A stretch of 64,000 bases of DNA, taken from the NCBI GenBank assembly GCA_903789415.1, contig CAIFEG010000003.1:33624-97623 (forward strand). Reading direction: 5' to 3'. How positions within the stretch are numbered: position 1 is the stretch's first letter; every line of letters starts with the position of its first letter. Below, one piece after another: positions 45,780 through 55,162 of this stretch. This DNA is from an uncultured Eggerthellaceae bacterium. GTDB lineage: Bacteria; Actinomycetota; Coriobacteriia; Coriobacteriales; Eggerthellaceae. The notes beneath the pieces were generated by a model. It ran no database searches. It worked only from the letters and a program-made list of their open reading frames with translations, and had not been told where the DNA came from. A program made the position numbers and the translations under genes.

Positions 45780-46697
45780 CTAGGGAACGAGATACGTATG
45801 CCGGCCACGCTGCTCCGATGAGAAGAATCCATCTTTTTCTAAATCAGAGACGATCGAGGCAAACACATCCTCGCTCACGCTCGGACGACCGGATTTCTTT
45901 TCGTAATGATTGAGGTCCGCAAAAACTTCTTCTTGAGAAATCTCGGGATTATCAAGAACATCACGCAATATGAATGCCCGTTTTTGTCTTCGCGATCCCT
46001 TAAAAGATGATTGTTTATGATACGAAGCCGCACGACGAGTGGGATTTGACTCCGTCGCTTTTATATGAGTTCCCCAGTCCATAAGCGCGTAGTACCACTG
46101 ACGAGGGTTTTCCTTGCTACAGGTTTGCGCAACAAGCGGTTTGATCTGGCTGTCAGGAACACCTTGCGCATCCGGAAAGAATTCGTGAATAAACACGCAA
46201 CGCACGTTAGTTTCTAAATAAACCCCCGGAACTTGATGTGCAAACGCCATAATACCTGCCGCTGTGGTATCACCAATCCCCGGAAGTTTTACCAGTTGCT
46301 TATAAGTATGAGGAAGCTTTCCTGCATAGTCCCGAGCACATATTTCTGCGGTCTTTTTGAGAAAAAGGCCGCGTCGATTGTATCCCATGCCCTGCCATTC
46401 GCTTAAAACATCAGCATTTGAGGCAGCCGCGAGTGCATCAAGCGTCGGAAACTTACGCAAAAAACGAGGCCATCGTTTTTCTACGCGCGAGACTTGCGTT
46501 TGCTGAAGCATGACTTCAGAAAGATAAATTGCATATGGATCTGATGTTTGACGCCATGGCAAAAAGGGACGACCCCACATATCACCTGCATCCCAAACGT
46601 GCTTTTTAAATTGCTCAATTTGGGTAGGATCAACCGAGGTCGTCCCTTGAAAGCGAGGACTCTGCTGTTTTTGGTTTTCTTGATGAGAAACGTTCAC
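45780..46697 (-). CDS. MutY-like HhH-GPD DNA glycosylase lacking the Fe-S cluster motif
   Basis: A 305-aa protein with the MutY catalytic core. Glu61 in YLSEVMLQQTQV matches the MutY catalytic glutamate. The helix-hairpin-helix is LPGIGDTTAAGIM. The usual catalytic aspartate (LDGNV) is Glu162 in YLETNVRCVF. After ALMDWGTHIKA the C-x6-C-x2-C-x5-C Fe-S loop is absent, replaced by NPTRRAASYHKQSSFKGSRR. No C-terminal 8-oxoguanine-recognition (NUDIX-like) domain follows; instead a short helical region. It may remove adenine opposite 8-oxoG or have another substrate. The nth product in the same window does keep the cluster. Confidence 0.85.
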   Translation of the reverse strand: MNVSHQENQKQQSPRFQGTTSVDPTQIEQFKKHVWDAGDMWGRPFLPWRQTSDPYAIYLSEVMLQQTQVSRVEKRWPRFLRKFPTLDALAAASNADVLSEWQGMGYNRRGLFLKKTAEICARDYAGKLPHTYKQLVKLPGIGDTTAAGIMAFAHQVPGVYLETNVRCVFIHEFFPDAQGVPDSQIKPLVAQTCSKENPRQWYYALMDWGTHIKATESNPTRRAASYHKQSSFKGSRRQKRAFILRDVLDNPEISQEEVFADLNHYEKKSGRPSVSEDVFASIVSDLEKDGFFSSEQRGRHTYLVP

Positions 46698-46750
46698 AAC
46701 TAATCTTTTTACAAACGCAAAATGCTTCGGTTCAGCTAGACGAAACGGTG

Positions 46751-46780
46751 CATGGCTTTTATACCTGTAGCTTTTATACC
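46751..46780. repeat. Duplicated Rrf2-gene stop region (2 x 15 nt)
   Basis: On the minus strand GGTATAAAAGCTACA is followed by GGTATAAAAGCCATG. The first contains the Rrf2 gene's TAA stop. The first 11 bases are identical. Confidence 0.75.
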
Positions 46781-47328
46781 GTCTGCTTTGTATTGCTATT
46801 CAAATGATTTACTTCGCGACCAGCTACCGGACAGGTTTGCGGAACTCCATTTTGAAGCAGGCTGTTAAGCGCAACATGTGTCGCATCGCTCGCATTTTTC
46901 TTAGCGTCGTTTAAGAAATGACCGCTGAAATCCCCATCAAAAACTTGCTGGAGCGTAAGCGAATCAAAAAACGCCTTGAGCACTTGGTCGGCAGCAATCC
47001 ATACTTTATTGACGGTGCAGGTGGGCGATTTTTCGCAAATGCTCGGATCTTCAGCACATGGAGCCGTAGAGATACTTCCCTGGAGCTTCTTTAAGACATC
47101 AGTCAACGTAATCTTTGAAGGGTCAACAGAAAGAGTGAGACCACCGTGAGCACCACGTACCGTCTTGATGTATCCAGCCATCGAAAGATCATGCTGAATC
47201 GTTCGAGCAAACGCGTACGGAATTCCCTCTTCTTCAGCCACATCTGCAATTGACACGTAGTCGCCTCGATGCTTATACGCGCAACGCATGATACGAATTG
47301 CATAATCACATCTGCGGGTGATTTCCAT
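46774..47328 (-). CDS. Rrf2-family iron-sulfur transcriptional regulator
   Basis: A 184-aa protein. The N-terminal winged helix is MEITRRCDYAIRIMRCAYKH, with IADVAEEEGIPYAFA as recognition region and VRGAHGGLTLSVDP as wing. The three cluster cysteines are present in APCAEDPSICEKSPTCTVN. It probably senses Fe-S status, redox or nitric oxide. The start overlaps the preceding gene by 23 nt, with GGGAGACGAGG upstream. The length is somewhat above IscR (162 aa). Possible targets include the neighbouring rubrerythrin. Confidence 0.92.
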   Translation of the reverse strand: MEITRRCDYAIRIMRCAYKHRGDYVSIADVAEEEGIPYAFARTIQHDLSMAGYIKTVRGAHGGLTLSVDPSKITLTDVLKKLQGSISTAPCAEDPSICEKSPTCTVNKVWIAADQVLKAFFDSLTLQQVFDGDFSGHFLNDAKKNASDATHVALNSLLQNGVPQTCPVAGREVNHLNSNTKQTV

Positions 47329-48967
47329 CCTCGTCTCCCTTCACTTCGTTTTGGCTATTATCCTCAGGTGATGCATCTGATTTTTCCGGCTTATCGTATT
47401 CGTCCAAATCCAAACGAAGCTGCGCTAATGCTTCATCTTCAATTTCTTTATATTCAGCAGAATCAAGTGGTTGATATGCCGCAATTTTATTGGTCAGATT
47501 ACCAAAAGAGACCGGCACATACCGATGACGCGACAGGCTTTCATCGTATGCCTGGTCAACCGCTTCTTTTGCCGCATGGTAGATGTCGTAACGCGACATA
47601 TGCTTGGTGAGCTGCACCAACCGACCTCGATCAAGCATTTCAATCGATGGATGAATTTTGACAATATCGTTCCATATGTCTCTACGCTCTTTTGCATTCG
47701 GAACTTTGATATCAACAAAGTCGAATGGCGAAAGCAAATCATAGAAAAAGTCACTCAGCTCGCTATCGGAGGCACAGCTTGCAAGCACGCTTACTTCCGG
47801 GTTTTCAACGGCAGCACGAATAAAATCGATGACCGCGCGCGTACCCCGCGAAAATCTGGCTGAACCATCTTCACCTTGCCCCTCGGACAAAAGGGGATCT
47901 CCCCAGGTGTCGATGCTCTCTAAAATCACCGTTCCGCGATCCAGCGCTCCAGTACGAATAAGGGAATCGCTTGACATGAGATCCGGCGAGGCTGCAGTGC
48001 ATAAAAGCGGATCTCCTTCGGGAGATTGCGCCATGAACATATGGATAAACGGACGGTCGAGCTCGTTTGCGGTCGCAGCCATAAATTGGTCAGCATCTTC
48101 TCGTGCAAATGAGCGGAAAATAATTGAAGACGTATGAACGGGTGAAGCAATACCATGACGTGCAGCAAGCATGTCCATAAAGCCTTTAAGCTTGGGATCG
48201 TTTTCAGCCCCAATGCCATACTGTTTCATCTTTTTTATCGCGCGGTCGTAGCCCACGAGCGTTGCATAGGTATCATCAGACTCTTCGTCATCTTCGCTAT
48301 GTTTTTCATCGGCATCATGAAGTGCAGAAAGAACCTGATCTAACTTATCTGAAGCACTCTGTGAAGAAATGTTTGATGAAGTAATCGACCTTGCCGACTG
48401 AGTCGTCTTTGCGGGAAGAGAAGTTTTCCCTGTTCCACGGCTTTGGTGTAGAGAGTTAGAGTCTTTATTGAGACTGTCAAGTACCGCATCGGATGCACGC
48501 TTCATATCTTCACGTGCAAGCCCAAATTCTTCTAAGCGATCTAACGCTAACTTTTGCAGAATCTGGGTTGCCCTTCTCGTTGCCTTTGCATCTTCAAATG
48601 GCTCAAGGGAATTGAAAACATGCTCGGCAAGCGCACGATCTTTGAGATTAACCGCAAGCTTGAAGGCGGTACGAAGACCATCAATGATTTGTATATCAGC
48701 ACCGCTGAGCACGTGATTATGCTGAATTGAGGAGTGTGACTCACCAGCATTATGCGTCGCCGCCCGCGACGATTCCTCAGAATTTTTCTTTGAAGAATTC
48801 TCAAGTCCCGACGAGCGAAATGCCAACAAATAAAAATAAATTGCCGAAAGATCATCATGCGCATCTAGGGCGGATGCGGCCAGATTCTGGTAGCGCTTCG
48901 CTTGACGTTCCCTGGCACGATCAAGATTGTCGTGAGAGTTGTTCAATTCAAAGTTCTTCCCGAACAT
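47306..48967 (-). CDS. AAA-like protein without a Walker A motif
   Basis: A 553-aa protein of unknown function. The N-terminal part (1-130) is helical and TPR-like (LAASALDAHDDLSAIYFYLL). Residues ~180-230 form a Ser/Asp-rich linker. The C-terminal half has AAA+ features: a Walker B-like GTVILESIDTW, a sensor-like VSVLASCASDSE, and VPNAKERRDIWNDIVKIHP with a helical lid. No GxxxxGK loop is seen where Walker A should be, so ATP binding is doubtful. The ATG at 48967 follows AAAGGA. It overlaps the Rrf2 gene and is likely co-transcribed with it. Confidence 0.65.
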   Translation of the reverse strand: MFGKNFELNNSHDNLDRARERQAKRYQNLAASALDAHDDLSAIYFYLLAFRSSGLENSSKKNSEESSRAATHNAGESHSSIQHNHVLSGADIQIIDGLRTAFKLAVNLKDRALAEHVFNSLEPFEDAKATRRATQILQKLALDRLEEFGLAREDMKRASDAVLDSLNKDSNSLHQSRGTGKTSLPAKTTQSARSITSSNISSQSASDKLDQVLSALHDADEKHSEDDEESDDTYATLVGYDRAIKKMKQYGIGAENDPKLKGFMDMLAARHGIASPVHTSSIIFRSFAREDADQFMAATANELDRPFIHMFMAQSPEGDPLLCTAASPDLMSSDSLIRTGALDRGTVILESIDTWGDPLLSEGQGEDGSARFSRGTRAVIDFIRAAVENPEVSVLASCASDSELSDFFYDLLSPFDFVDIKVPNAKERRDIWNDIVKIHPSIEMLDRGRLVQLTKHMSRYDIYHAAKEAVDQAYDESLSRHRYVPVSFGNLTNKIAAYQPLDSAEYKEIEDEALAQLRLDLDEYDKPEKSDASPEDNSQNEVKGDEDGNHPQM

Positions 48968-49321
48968 ATGCCCACGTCCTTTCCTATCGTGTTTTGCATA
49001 AAGCAAATATAACTAATCAAATTCATATTCGTATGGCTACCAAAACGATGTAATGGGTTTGATTTGCGTCCTTCACACATATGGCACTCGCCAAATACCG
49101 TGATAATGAATTTTGCGTTAGCTGTTAGCTATTTCCCTATACACGCGCCGTATTACGAACGTATGATGATATCGCAATACGAATTTTCAATTAGTGCTCT
49201 TCAATTTCTAAGCAAATAACCTTAATGATAGATTAATGATATCATTCACGTATGAACAGTTGATATACTATTTTGTTAATAACTCGAAAACCCAAGGTGA
49301 ACGGCAAATAAAGAATACTGT
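48968..49321. other. Gene-free stretch with palindromes
   Basis: About 350 bp without a gene between two minus-strand operons. It holds a perfect 12-bp palindrome AATGATATCATT (49235-49246) and an imperfect inverted repeat CGTATTACG ... CGCAATACG near 49150-49180. These may be regulatory sites for the AAA-like/Rrf2 operon. No terminator is evident. Confidence 0.4.
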
Positions 49322-50251
49322 TCATTCGCTGTGATCTACGCTAAACGACCAATCGAGAATTGGCCATTCGTTTTCTTTAGCAATTCTTTCAAGTGTTTTA
49401 TCGGGATTGACGGCATGGGGATGCTCGGCAGCACGCAAAAGAGGCGCATCAGAATGATGATCGCCAAACGCGTAGTCGATCACCCAATTATTTTTGCCGA
49501 ATTGCGCATCTGCAAAATCACGAACCGATTCAAGTTTATGGGTACCCGCAACCGGCTTACCTTCGACTCCCCCGGTATAGAGACCTTCGGAATTTGTGGC
49601 CATACGCGTTGAAAGTTGATAGGAAATATAGGGATGCGCTTTGATAGCGCACGTAACAATAGGCTCAAAAGATGCGGAGACGATCATAACCACATCACCT
49701 GCGGCAGAATTCTTTTTCATGCTGCGCACCGCAGCAGGTCGAAACCGCTTCGCGATATGCTTGTTATAAAAATCAGCGAGATACGCATCAACTTTTTCTT
49801 TTGGCTTTCCACGAAATGCCGTAAACACAAGTTCACGCGCATGTTCTTCATGGAGCGGAAGATGGAGCTTATATGCAGCCCCCCAAAGCAAAATCCGCCA
49901 AATAGTAATGAGACTGATATCTTTTCTGCGTGCCAAGTTTGCCACGAGCAATGCGGGGGAACTCCCGTTGATCGATGTACCATCGAAGTCATATACAGCA
50001 AGTTTCACGGGATGATGGGCCGATGAAGGTGCACTTGTTGCAGCTGAAGGTGTGTTTGTTGCAGATGAAGATGCATTTGATGCGGTAGCGACAGAACCAC
50101 TTCCTGCAGAATATGCATCAATATTTTGTTGGTCTCGCGCCAAAACGAACAAGCTCCCTTCAAAATTGCCAAAGCATATCATAATGCAACAGTAAGCATA
50201 AAAGGCAAAGAGAGTGTTGGTTTTGGCGTTACTGCCCATACATTTTGTCAT
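49322..50251 (-). CDS. HAD-IB phosphatase with unusual N-terminal extension
   Basis: A 309-aa protein. The HAD domain starts near residue 82: motif I LAVYDFDGTSINGSS, motif II VMIVSASFEPIV, later YAFGDHHSDAPLLRAA. This fits the SerB/HAD-IB group. Before it are a hydrophobic stretch (TLFAFYAYCCIMICFG) and a low-complexity Ala/Ser/Thr segment made of three 7-residue repeats (ASNASSS, ATNTPSA, ATSAPSS) encoded by 21-nt units. The start overlaps the ABC gene stop (ATGA). The real start may be further downstream, but there is no ATG close to the HAD domain. Confidence 0.8.
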   Translation of the reverse strand: MTKCMGSNAKTNTLFAFYAYCCIMICFGNFEGSLFVLARDQQNIDAYSAGSGSVATASNASSSATNTPSAATSAPSSAHHPVKLAVYDFDGTSINGSSPALLVANLARRKDISLITIWRILLWGAAYKLHLPLHEEHARELVFTAFRGKPKEKVDAYLADFYNKHIAKRFRPAAVRSMKKNSAAGDVVMIVSASFEPIVTCAIKAHPYISYQLSTRMATNSEGLYTGGVEGKPVAGTHKLESVRDFADAQFGKNNWVIDYAFGDHHSDAPLLRAAEHPHAVNPDKTLERIAKENEWPILDWSFSVDHSE

Positions 50252-52185
50252 TGCGCATGCACAAATTGGGAATTATAGAGCTTCGCGTAAAACCCTCCAC
50301 GCTTCAGAAGTTCTTCGTGCGTGCCTTGTTCAACGATATCCCCATGGTCGATACATAAAATCAAATCAGCGTTCTTAATCGTCGAAAGCCGGTGCGCAAT
50401 CACAAAGCTCGTACGCCCCTTCATAAGAGCGTCCATCGCGTTTTGAATAAGCTGTTCCGTTCGTGTATCAACCGAACTCGTCGCTTCGTCCAATATAAGC
50501 ATTTGGCGATTCGCCAAAATTGCACGAGCAATCGTGATGAGCTGGCGTTCACCTTGGCTGATGTTATCGGCATTTTCATCCACCACGCAGTCATACCCAT
50601 CAGGCTGTGCAGAAATGAAATGGTGCGCATGTGCTTCTTTTGCTGCTTCTTCAACTTCTTCATCGGTGGCATTGAGGTTTCCGTAACGGATGTTTTCACG
50701 AATAGTGCCATGGAAAAGCCAGGTATCTTGAAGCACCATGGCAATTGCAGAGCGCAAATCGGAACGTTTGTAATCGCGGATATCTGCCCCATCCAAGTAA
50801 ATTGCGCCCGAATCTACATCGTAGAAACGCATAAGCAGCTTTACGAGCGTGGTCTTTCCTGCACCCGTTGGACCGACGATTGCGACGGTTTGACCTTCTT
50901 TGGCTTCAGCCGAAAAGTCGTGGATGATGGTCGTTCCCTTTGTATATCCAAACGAGACATGATCGAATTTTACATTTCCCTGGATGTTTTTCGCTGATGC
51001 CTTAGCCGGAAGCTCTTTGACTTCGGGCTGATCCAAAAATTCAAACACACGCTCGGCTGCAGCCGCCATCATCTGCAGTACATTTGCGACTTGTGTGAGC
51101 TGCTGAATAGGCTGGGTAAAATACCGGACATACTGGATGAAAGCTTGGATGTCGCCAACTGTCATTTGCCCCCGAACTGCAAGGAGACTTCCCACAACGG
51201 CTACAACAATATACGCCAAATTGGAAATAAGATTCATGATAGGCATCATCAAACCGCTGATAAACTGTGATTTCCACGCAGATTCGAACAGCTTGTCATT
51301 GGTCTGAGAGAACTCATTAATCACGCGATCTTCTTGGCAGAATGCTTTTACCTCCGTATGCCCCGCAAAAGTTTGTTCGACTTGGCCATCGATCGCACCC
51401 AGTTGATCTTGTTGCTGTTTAAAGTATCCCTGGCTGTGCTTTACGACAACAGAGAGCAGGGCCGCTGAAACAGGGAGCACAATAAACGTAATAAGCGCAA
51501 GTACCCACGAGATAGAAAACATCATCACCAATACCCCGACAATGGTAACAAGCGAGGTAATCAGCTGGGTGACTCCCTGGTTTAAGCTCTGGCCAAGCGT
51601 ATCAACGTCGTTGGTGATGTGTGAAAGCACATCACCAGTGGAATGCGACTCAAAATAGCCCATCGGCATGCGATTAATTTTCTGGTCAATCTGTTTGCGC
51701 ATTTCATAGCAGGTACGCTGAGAAACCGATGACATAATCCAGAATTGTCCAAACGAACACATTGCAGAAGCCACATAGAGCACCAAAGTGATCTGCAAGG
51801 TATGGGCAATGGCGTTGTAATCAATGCCGCCGGTTCCCTGCACTTTGGCTACAATGCCCTCAAACATATCCGTGGTTGCTTGCGAAAGAACTCTGGGTCC
51901 CACAATAACAAAGAGCGTTGACGCAATAGCAAATAGGAAAACGAGAATAAGCATTGCCTTATAGCGGCTCATAAATTTGACAAGTTTTTTGAGTGTGCCC
52001 CAAAAATCCTTTGGCTTTTCCACGGGACCGCGCATAGGTCCATGATGTGGTCTGCGGCGATTCTGCGTAAACTGGTTCTGCGCATCTGGTGTTGGATTTA
52101 CCGGTTCACTTTGCGTAGATGCTTGCGTGTTTGTTTGAACTTGAGAGTTTGTCTGCGTTTTTTCTTGTGCTTGCTTTTCACTCAT
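50248..52185 (-). CDS. ABC exporter half, canonical ATPase site
   Basis: A 645-aa protein: about 60 residues of Gln/Thr-rich cytoplasmic lead, six membrane helices (~75-350), and an ATPase domain with Walker A GPTGAGKTTLVK, signature NISQGERQ and Walker B LILDEATSSVD with the catalytic glutamate. It forms a heterodimer with the product of the overlapping upstream gene (52182-54332). Such pairs export drugs or metabolites. Translation is coupled: the start overlaps the partner stop by 4 nt. Confidence 0.92.
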   Translation of the reverse strand: MSEKQAQEKTQTNSQVQTNTQASTQSEPVNPTPDAQNQFTQNRRRPHHGPMRGPVEKPKDFWGTLKKLVKFMSRYKAMLILVFLFAIASTLFVIVGPRVLSQATTDMFEGIVAKVQGTGGIDYNAIAHTLQITLVLYVASAMCSFGQFWIMSSVSQRTCYEMRKQIDQKINRMPMGYFESHSTGDVLSHITNDVDTLGQSLNQGVTQLITSLVTIVGVLVMMFSISWVLALITFIVLPVSAALLSVVVKHSQGYFKQQQDQLGAIDGQVEQTFAGHTEVKAFCQEDRVINEFSQTNDKLFESAWKSQFISGLMMPIMNLISNLAYIVVAVVGSLLAVRGQMTVGDIQAFIQYVRYFTQPIQQLTQVANVLQMMAAAAERVFEFLDQPEVKELPAKASAKNIQGNVKFDHVSFGYTKGTTIIHDFSAEAKEGQTVAIVGPTGAGKTTLVKLLMRFYDVDSGAIYLDGADIRDYKRSDLRSAIAMVLQDTWLFHGTIRENIRYGNLNATDEEVEEAAKEAHAHHFISAQPDGYDCVVDENADNISQGERQLITIARAILANRQMLILDEATSSVDTRTEQLIQNAMDALMKGRTSFVIAHRLSTIKNADLILCIDHGDIVEQGTHEELLKRGGFYAKLYNSQFVHAQ

Positions 52186-54332
52186 GCCGCATCACCACCT
52201 TTCAGTTCAGATTCCGAAAGTTGGGAATGCGCAATTTCTTGATAGACCTTACACGTCTTCATGAGGGATGCATGTGTCCCGAGACCTACGACACGACCTT
52301 CGTCAAGAACCACAATCTGATCTGCGGAAAGTACGGTTGATACCCTTTGAGCCACGACAATTTTTGTTCGCCCCGCTTCGCGTTTTGCAAGCGCCTGCCT
52401 CAGTGCCGCATCGGTAGAAAAATCAAGCGCACTAAAACTGTCGTCAAAAAGAATTGCACGTGCACTACTCGCAAGAGCGCGAGCGATCGAAATTCTTTGA
52501 CGCTGACCGCCAGAAATGTTGGTACCGCCTTGCGAAACGTACGCTTTTATGCCGCCTTGCATTTCAGAAACAAAATCACTCGCTTGGGCGGTTTCAAGTG
52601 AAGATTCAACCCGAGATTCATCCATCGAAGCATCCGAATATGCCACGTTATCCGCAACCGTTCCCTGGAACAAGAATGCCTTTTGTGGTACATATCCTAA
52701 AGTTGCGCGAAGCGCGTGTTGCGAAAGATCGCGAATGTCAATTCCATCAACGCAAATTTGACCATCGGTTACATCGTGGAAGCGCATGGCAAGCTTCAAC
52801 ACCGTAGACTTTCCCGATCCGGTCGCCCCGACAATAGCAGTAGTTGTTCCCGGATTCACCTGGAAATTTACGTGAGAGAGTACCGGCTCACTTGATCCCG
52901 GATATTCGAATGTTACGTTCTTGAATTCAATTTTTGCACCCGGTGTATCTTTGAGCTGGTCATCGGCAGGTGTTGCAGGATCTTTAATATGGGGGACAGT
53001 TGAAATCACCTCATTGACGCGCTCAGCAGCAACATTTGCACGGGGAAGGATAATTGAGACCATCGAGATGATCATAAAACTAAAGATAATTTGCATCGCA
53101 TAGGTAATGGACGCGATCACCGGCCCAACCTGCATCGAGCCGGTATCAACAAGTCCGGTACCAAACCAAACGATCAAGATTGAAACACCATTCATAATGA
53201 GCATCATTGCCGGTTGCATAAATGACATGGTGCGGTTCGTAAATAATTGGGTGCGCATCAATGTGCGGCTTGCTTTGTCGAAGCGCTCTTCTTCATGTGT
53301 CTGTCGATTAAATGCCCGTACCACTGGAAGCCCCGTGAGCAGTTCGCGTGCTATCAAATTCACTTGGTCAATGAGCTTTTGCATGATCCGAAATTTCGGA
53401 GATGCAGCCTTAAAAAGAATTGTTACCAGACTTATTACGGCAACAACTGCTAAAACGATAATCCAGCTCATCTGAGAATCGGTACGGAGCATCATGACGA
53501 TGCCACCGATCGCCATGATGGGTGCGTACATAACCATACGAAGCAACATGACACATACTATTTGGACCTGCTGCACATCATTGGTACCACGGGTAATGAG
53601 GGACGCAGCAGAAAATTTTTGCACTTCGGCATCGGAAAATTCCGTAACGCGACGGAACAGGCGCTCACGCAAATCACGCCCGACTTTCGCCGACGTTTTT
53701 GAGGCCAAATACGACACGAGAATTGCCACAACCATACCTACCAGCGTAAAGCCGATCATTGTCGCACCCGTACGCATGAGGTAATCAAAACGAATATGGT
53801 CGACGTCATATCCATTTTCGGTCATCTCTTCAATGGAGGCCGCAATTGCCTGCTGAGAGATAATCGACGGATCCATCTGATCGAGCTGACCAACCATTGT
53901 TTGATATTCCTGTTGGACCTGATCGTGTGATATTGTGCCATCTCGATACTGAGAAAGAATGCTTCCCAAGTCAACCCCACGCTGCGAAGCTGAAAGCCAT
54001 ATTGCCATGGGATCTGTCATAACGGAATCAAGATTGCTGCGTGCATCTCTGGACAAATCATTGATGTGGTAGAGCCCATCATCTCCAAGTGAATATGCAT
54101 CACGAATAGCTTGTGCCTGGTCATCGGGCAACAGCATACAAATTTCGTCGAGTGTATCCGGGCGAATCTGTTCAGGAGACGCGTTTTGCACACCTGCCTG
54201 TTGAATGCCGACATCGACGATATCAGCCGTGTAATTGGGAATAGACAAGTCACAAACAACTTGGACAATCAGCAGCAAGGTAATGACCGCAACGGCAACT
54301 TTATGCTCAAGGAGATACTTGATTATTCGCAT
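52182..54332 (-). CDS. ABC exporter half, degenerate ATPase site
   Basis: A 716-aa protein. Between the first two helices is a ~130-residue outside loop (PEQIRPDTLDEICMLL onward), typical of one subunit of heterodimeric exporters. The ATPase domain has Walker A GATGSGKSTVLK and signature NISGGQRQR, but Walker B reads ILFDDSFSALD, with Asp in place of the catalytic glutamate. This degenerate site is the rule in one half of TM287/288- and BmrCD-type pairs. It follows the MarR gene with a 10-nt overlap, so it is under that regulator. Confidence 0.92.
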   Translation of the reverse strand: MRIIKYLLEHKVAVAVITLLLIVQVVCDLSIPNYTADIVDVGIQQAGVQNASPEQIRPDTLDEICMLLPDDQAQAIRDAYSLGDDGLYHINDLSRDARSNLDSVMTDPMAIWLSASQRGVDLGSILSQYRDGTISHDQVQQEYQTMVGQLDQMDPSIISQQAIAASIEEMTENGYDVDHIRFDYLMRTGATMIGFTLVGMVVAILVSYLASKTSAKVGRDLRERLFRRVTEFSDAEVQKFSAASLITRGTNDVQQVQIVCVMLLRMVMYAPIMAIGGIVMMLRTDSQMSWIIVLAVVAVISLVTILFKAASPKFRIMQKLIDQVNLIARELLTGLPVVRAFNRQTHEEERFDKASRTLMRTQLFTNRTMSFMQPAMMLIMNGVSILIVWFGTGLVDTGSMQVGPVIASITYAMQIIFSFMIISMVSIILPRANVAAERVNEVISTVPHIKDPATPADDQLKDTPGAKIEFKNVTFEYPGSSEPVLSHVNFQVNPGTTTAIVGATGSGKSTVLKLAMRFHDVTDGQICVDGIDIRDLSQHALRATLGYVPQKAFLFQGTVADNVAYSDASMDESRVESSLETAQASDFVSEMQGGIKAYVSQGGTNISGGQRQRISIARALASSARAILFDDSFSALDFSTDAALRQALAKREAGRTKIVVAQRVSTVLSADQIVVLDEGRVVGLGTHASLMKTCKVYQEIAHSQLSESELKGGDAA

Positions 54333-54925
54333 GGCGCATCTTCTTTCGGAGAGGTTTGTGCAAAAGGCGTACCAGCTGAAGAAACAGAAGAAGAGCCCGT
54401 CAGCGAATTGCCGCCTGCGACTCTATCATCCGCAGCAGCTTCCTTTACCGAAGAATGATGCGATGTTGTTTCCTGGTGCAGCCAAAAATCTTGAATTCTT
54501 CGAAGGATGCGGAGCAGCTCCTGTAAATCTTTAATTCCAATCGTATGTTCCAACTGATGAATCTGTTCATAGAATATCTTTACGCCTTCAAGATATACAT
54601 TCTTTCCCCGCGGACGCAGCTGAACGAGCGTAACTCGCGCATCATTTTGGGAATGCGTACGTTCGATATACCCTTTCTGTTCACATGAACGTAAAAGCTG
54701 AGAGATAGCGCTTGGAGATAGCCCCATCACCCGACCAAGTTCACGAGCCTGAGGGTATTGCTTATGACGTTTAAAAAACGTTCCCGAATGCATAATAAGA
54801 CGCGCTTCATTAGACGTGAGACCAGGAATTTGAATTGACTGCTTTGCGTGTACATTGTTCAAGCTACGCACAGCACGAACTATTTCAATTTCGATTTGCG
54901 CATAATTGTCATCTTGAGCTGCCAC
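54323..54925 (-). CDS. MarR-family regulator of the ABC exporter
   Basis: A 200-aa protein with a winged helix: LGRVMGLSPSAISQLLRSCE is the recognition region, and KGYIERTHSQNDARVTLVQL is the wing (DxR motif present). A Ser/Ala-rich C-terminal tail of ~50 residues has no known role. The GTG start follows AAAGGAAG. First gene of the MarR-ABC-ABC-HAD operon; all junctions overlap. Upstream, TAATTATTTATTACGTAAAGTAATTA (about 54951-54976) is rich in inverted TAATTA/TTACGTAA-like symmetry and could be its operator. Confidence 0.9.
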   Translation of the reverse strand: MAAQDDNYAQIEIEIVRAVRSLNNVHAKQSIQIPGLTSNEARLIMHSGTFFKRHKQYPQARELGRVMGLSPSAISQLLRSCEQKGYIERTHSQNDARVTLVQLRPRGKNVYLEGVKIFYEQIHQLEHTIGIKDLQELLRILRRIQDFWLHQETTSHHSSVKEAAADDRVAGGNSLTGSSSVSSAGTPFAQTSPKEDAPCE

Positions 54926-55162
54926 GATACTTCCTTTAGTTTAGCTACTTAATTATTTATTACGTAAAGTAATTATCACCAAACATATGCCCAATCAACA
55001 TTAGAGAAGAAAAACCAGAGTTCGGCCACGAAAACTCATAAATTGCTTATGGGGTGTGCCCCCTAAATTTCCACTCACGGGTTGAATGAGCTGTTCGCAA
55101 GTGAGAAACACCACTACTGTGCCTCTCCCTATACACTGAGTCATAAGGTTTTAGGAGGATAT

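Noticed and set aside
45584-45832. 82-codon open frame across the 14-nt array
   Set aside because: It overlaps the end of the MutY-like gene in another frame and its sequence is the translated repeat; no start signals.
47269-47863. Plus-strand frames opposite the AAA-like gene
   Set aside because: Antisense to a gene with clear domain features, no ribosome sites.
54926-55162. SAM riboswitch before mtnK
   Set aside because: The leader can fold, but none of the conserved cores of SAM-I, SAM-II or SAM-IV that I know can be matched.
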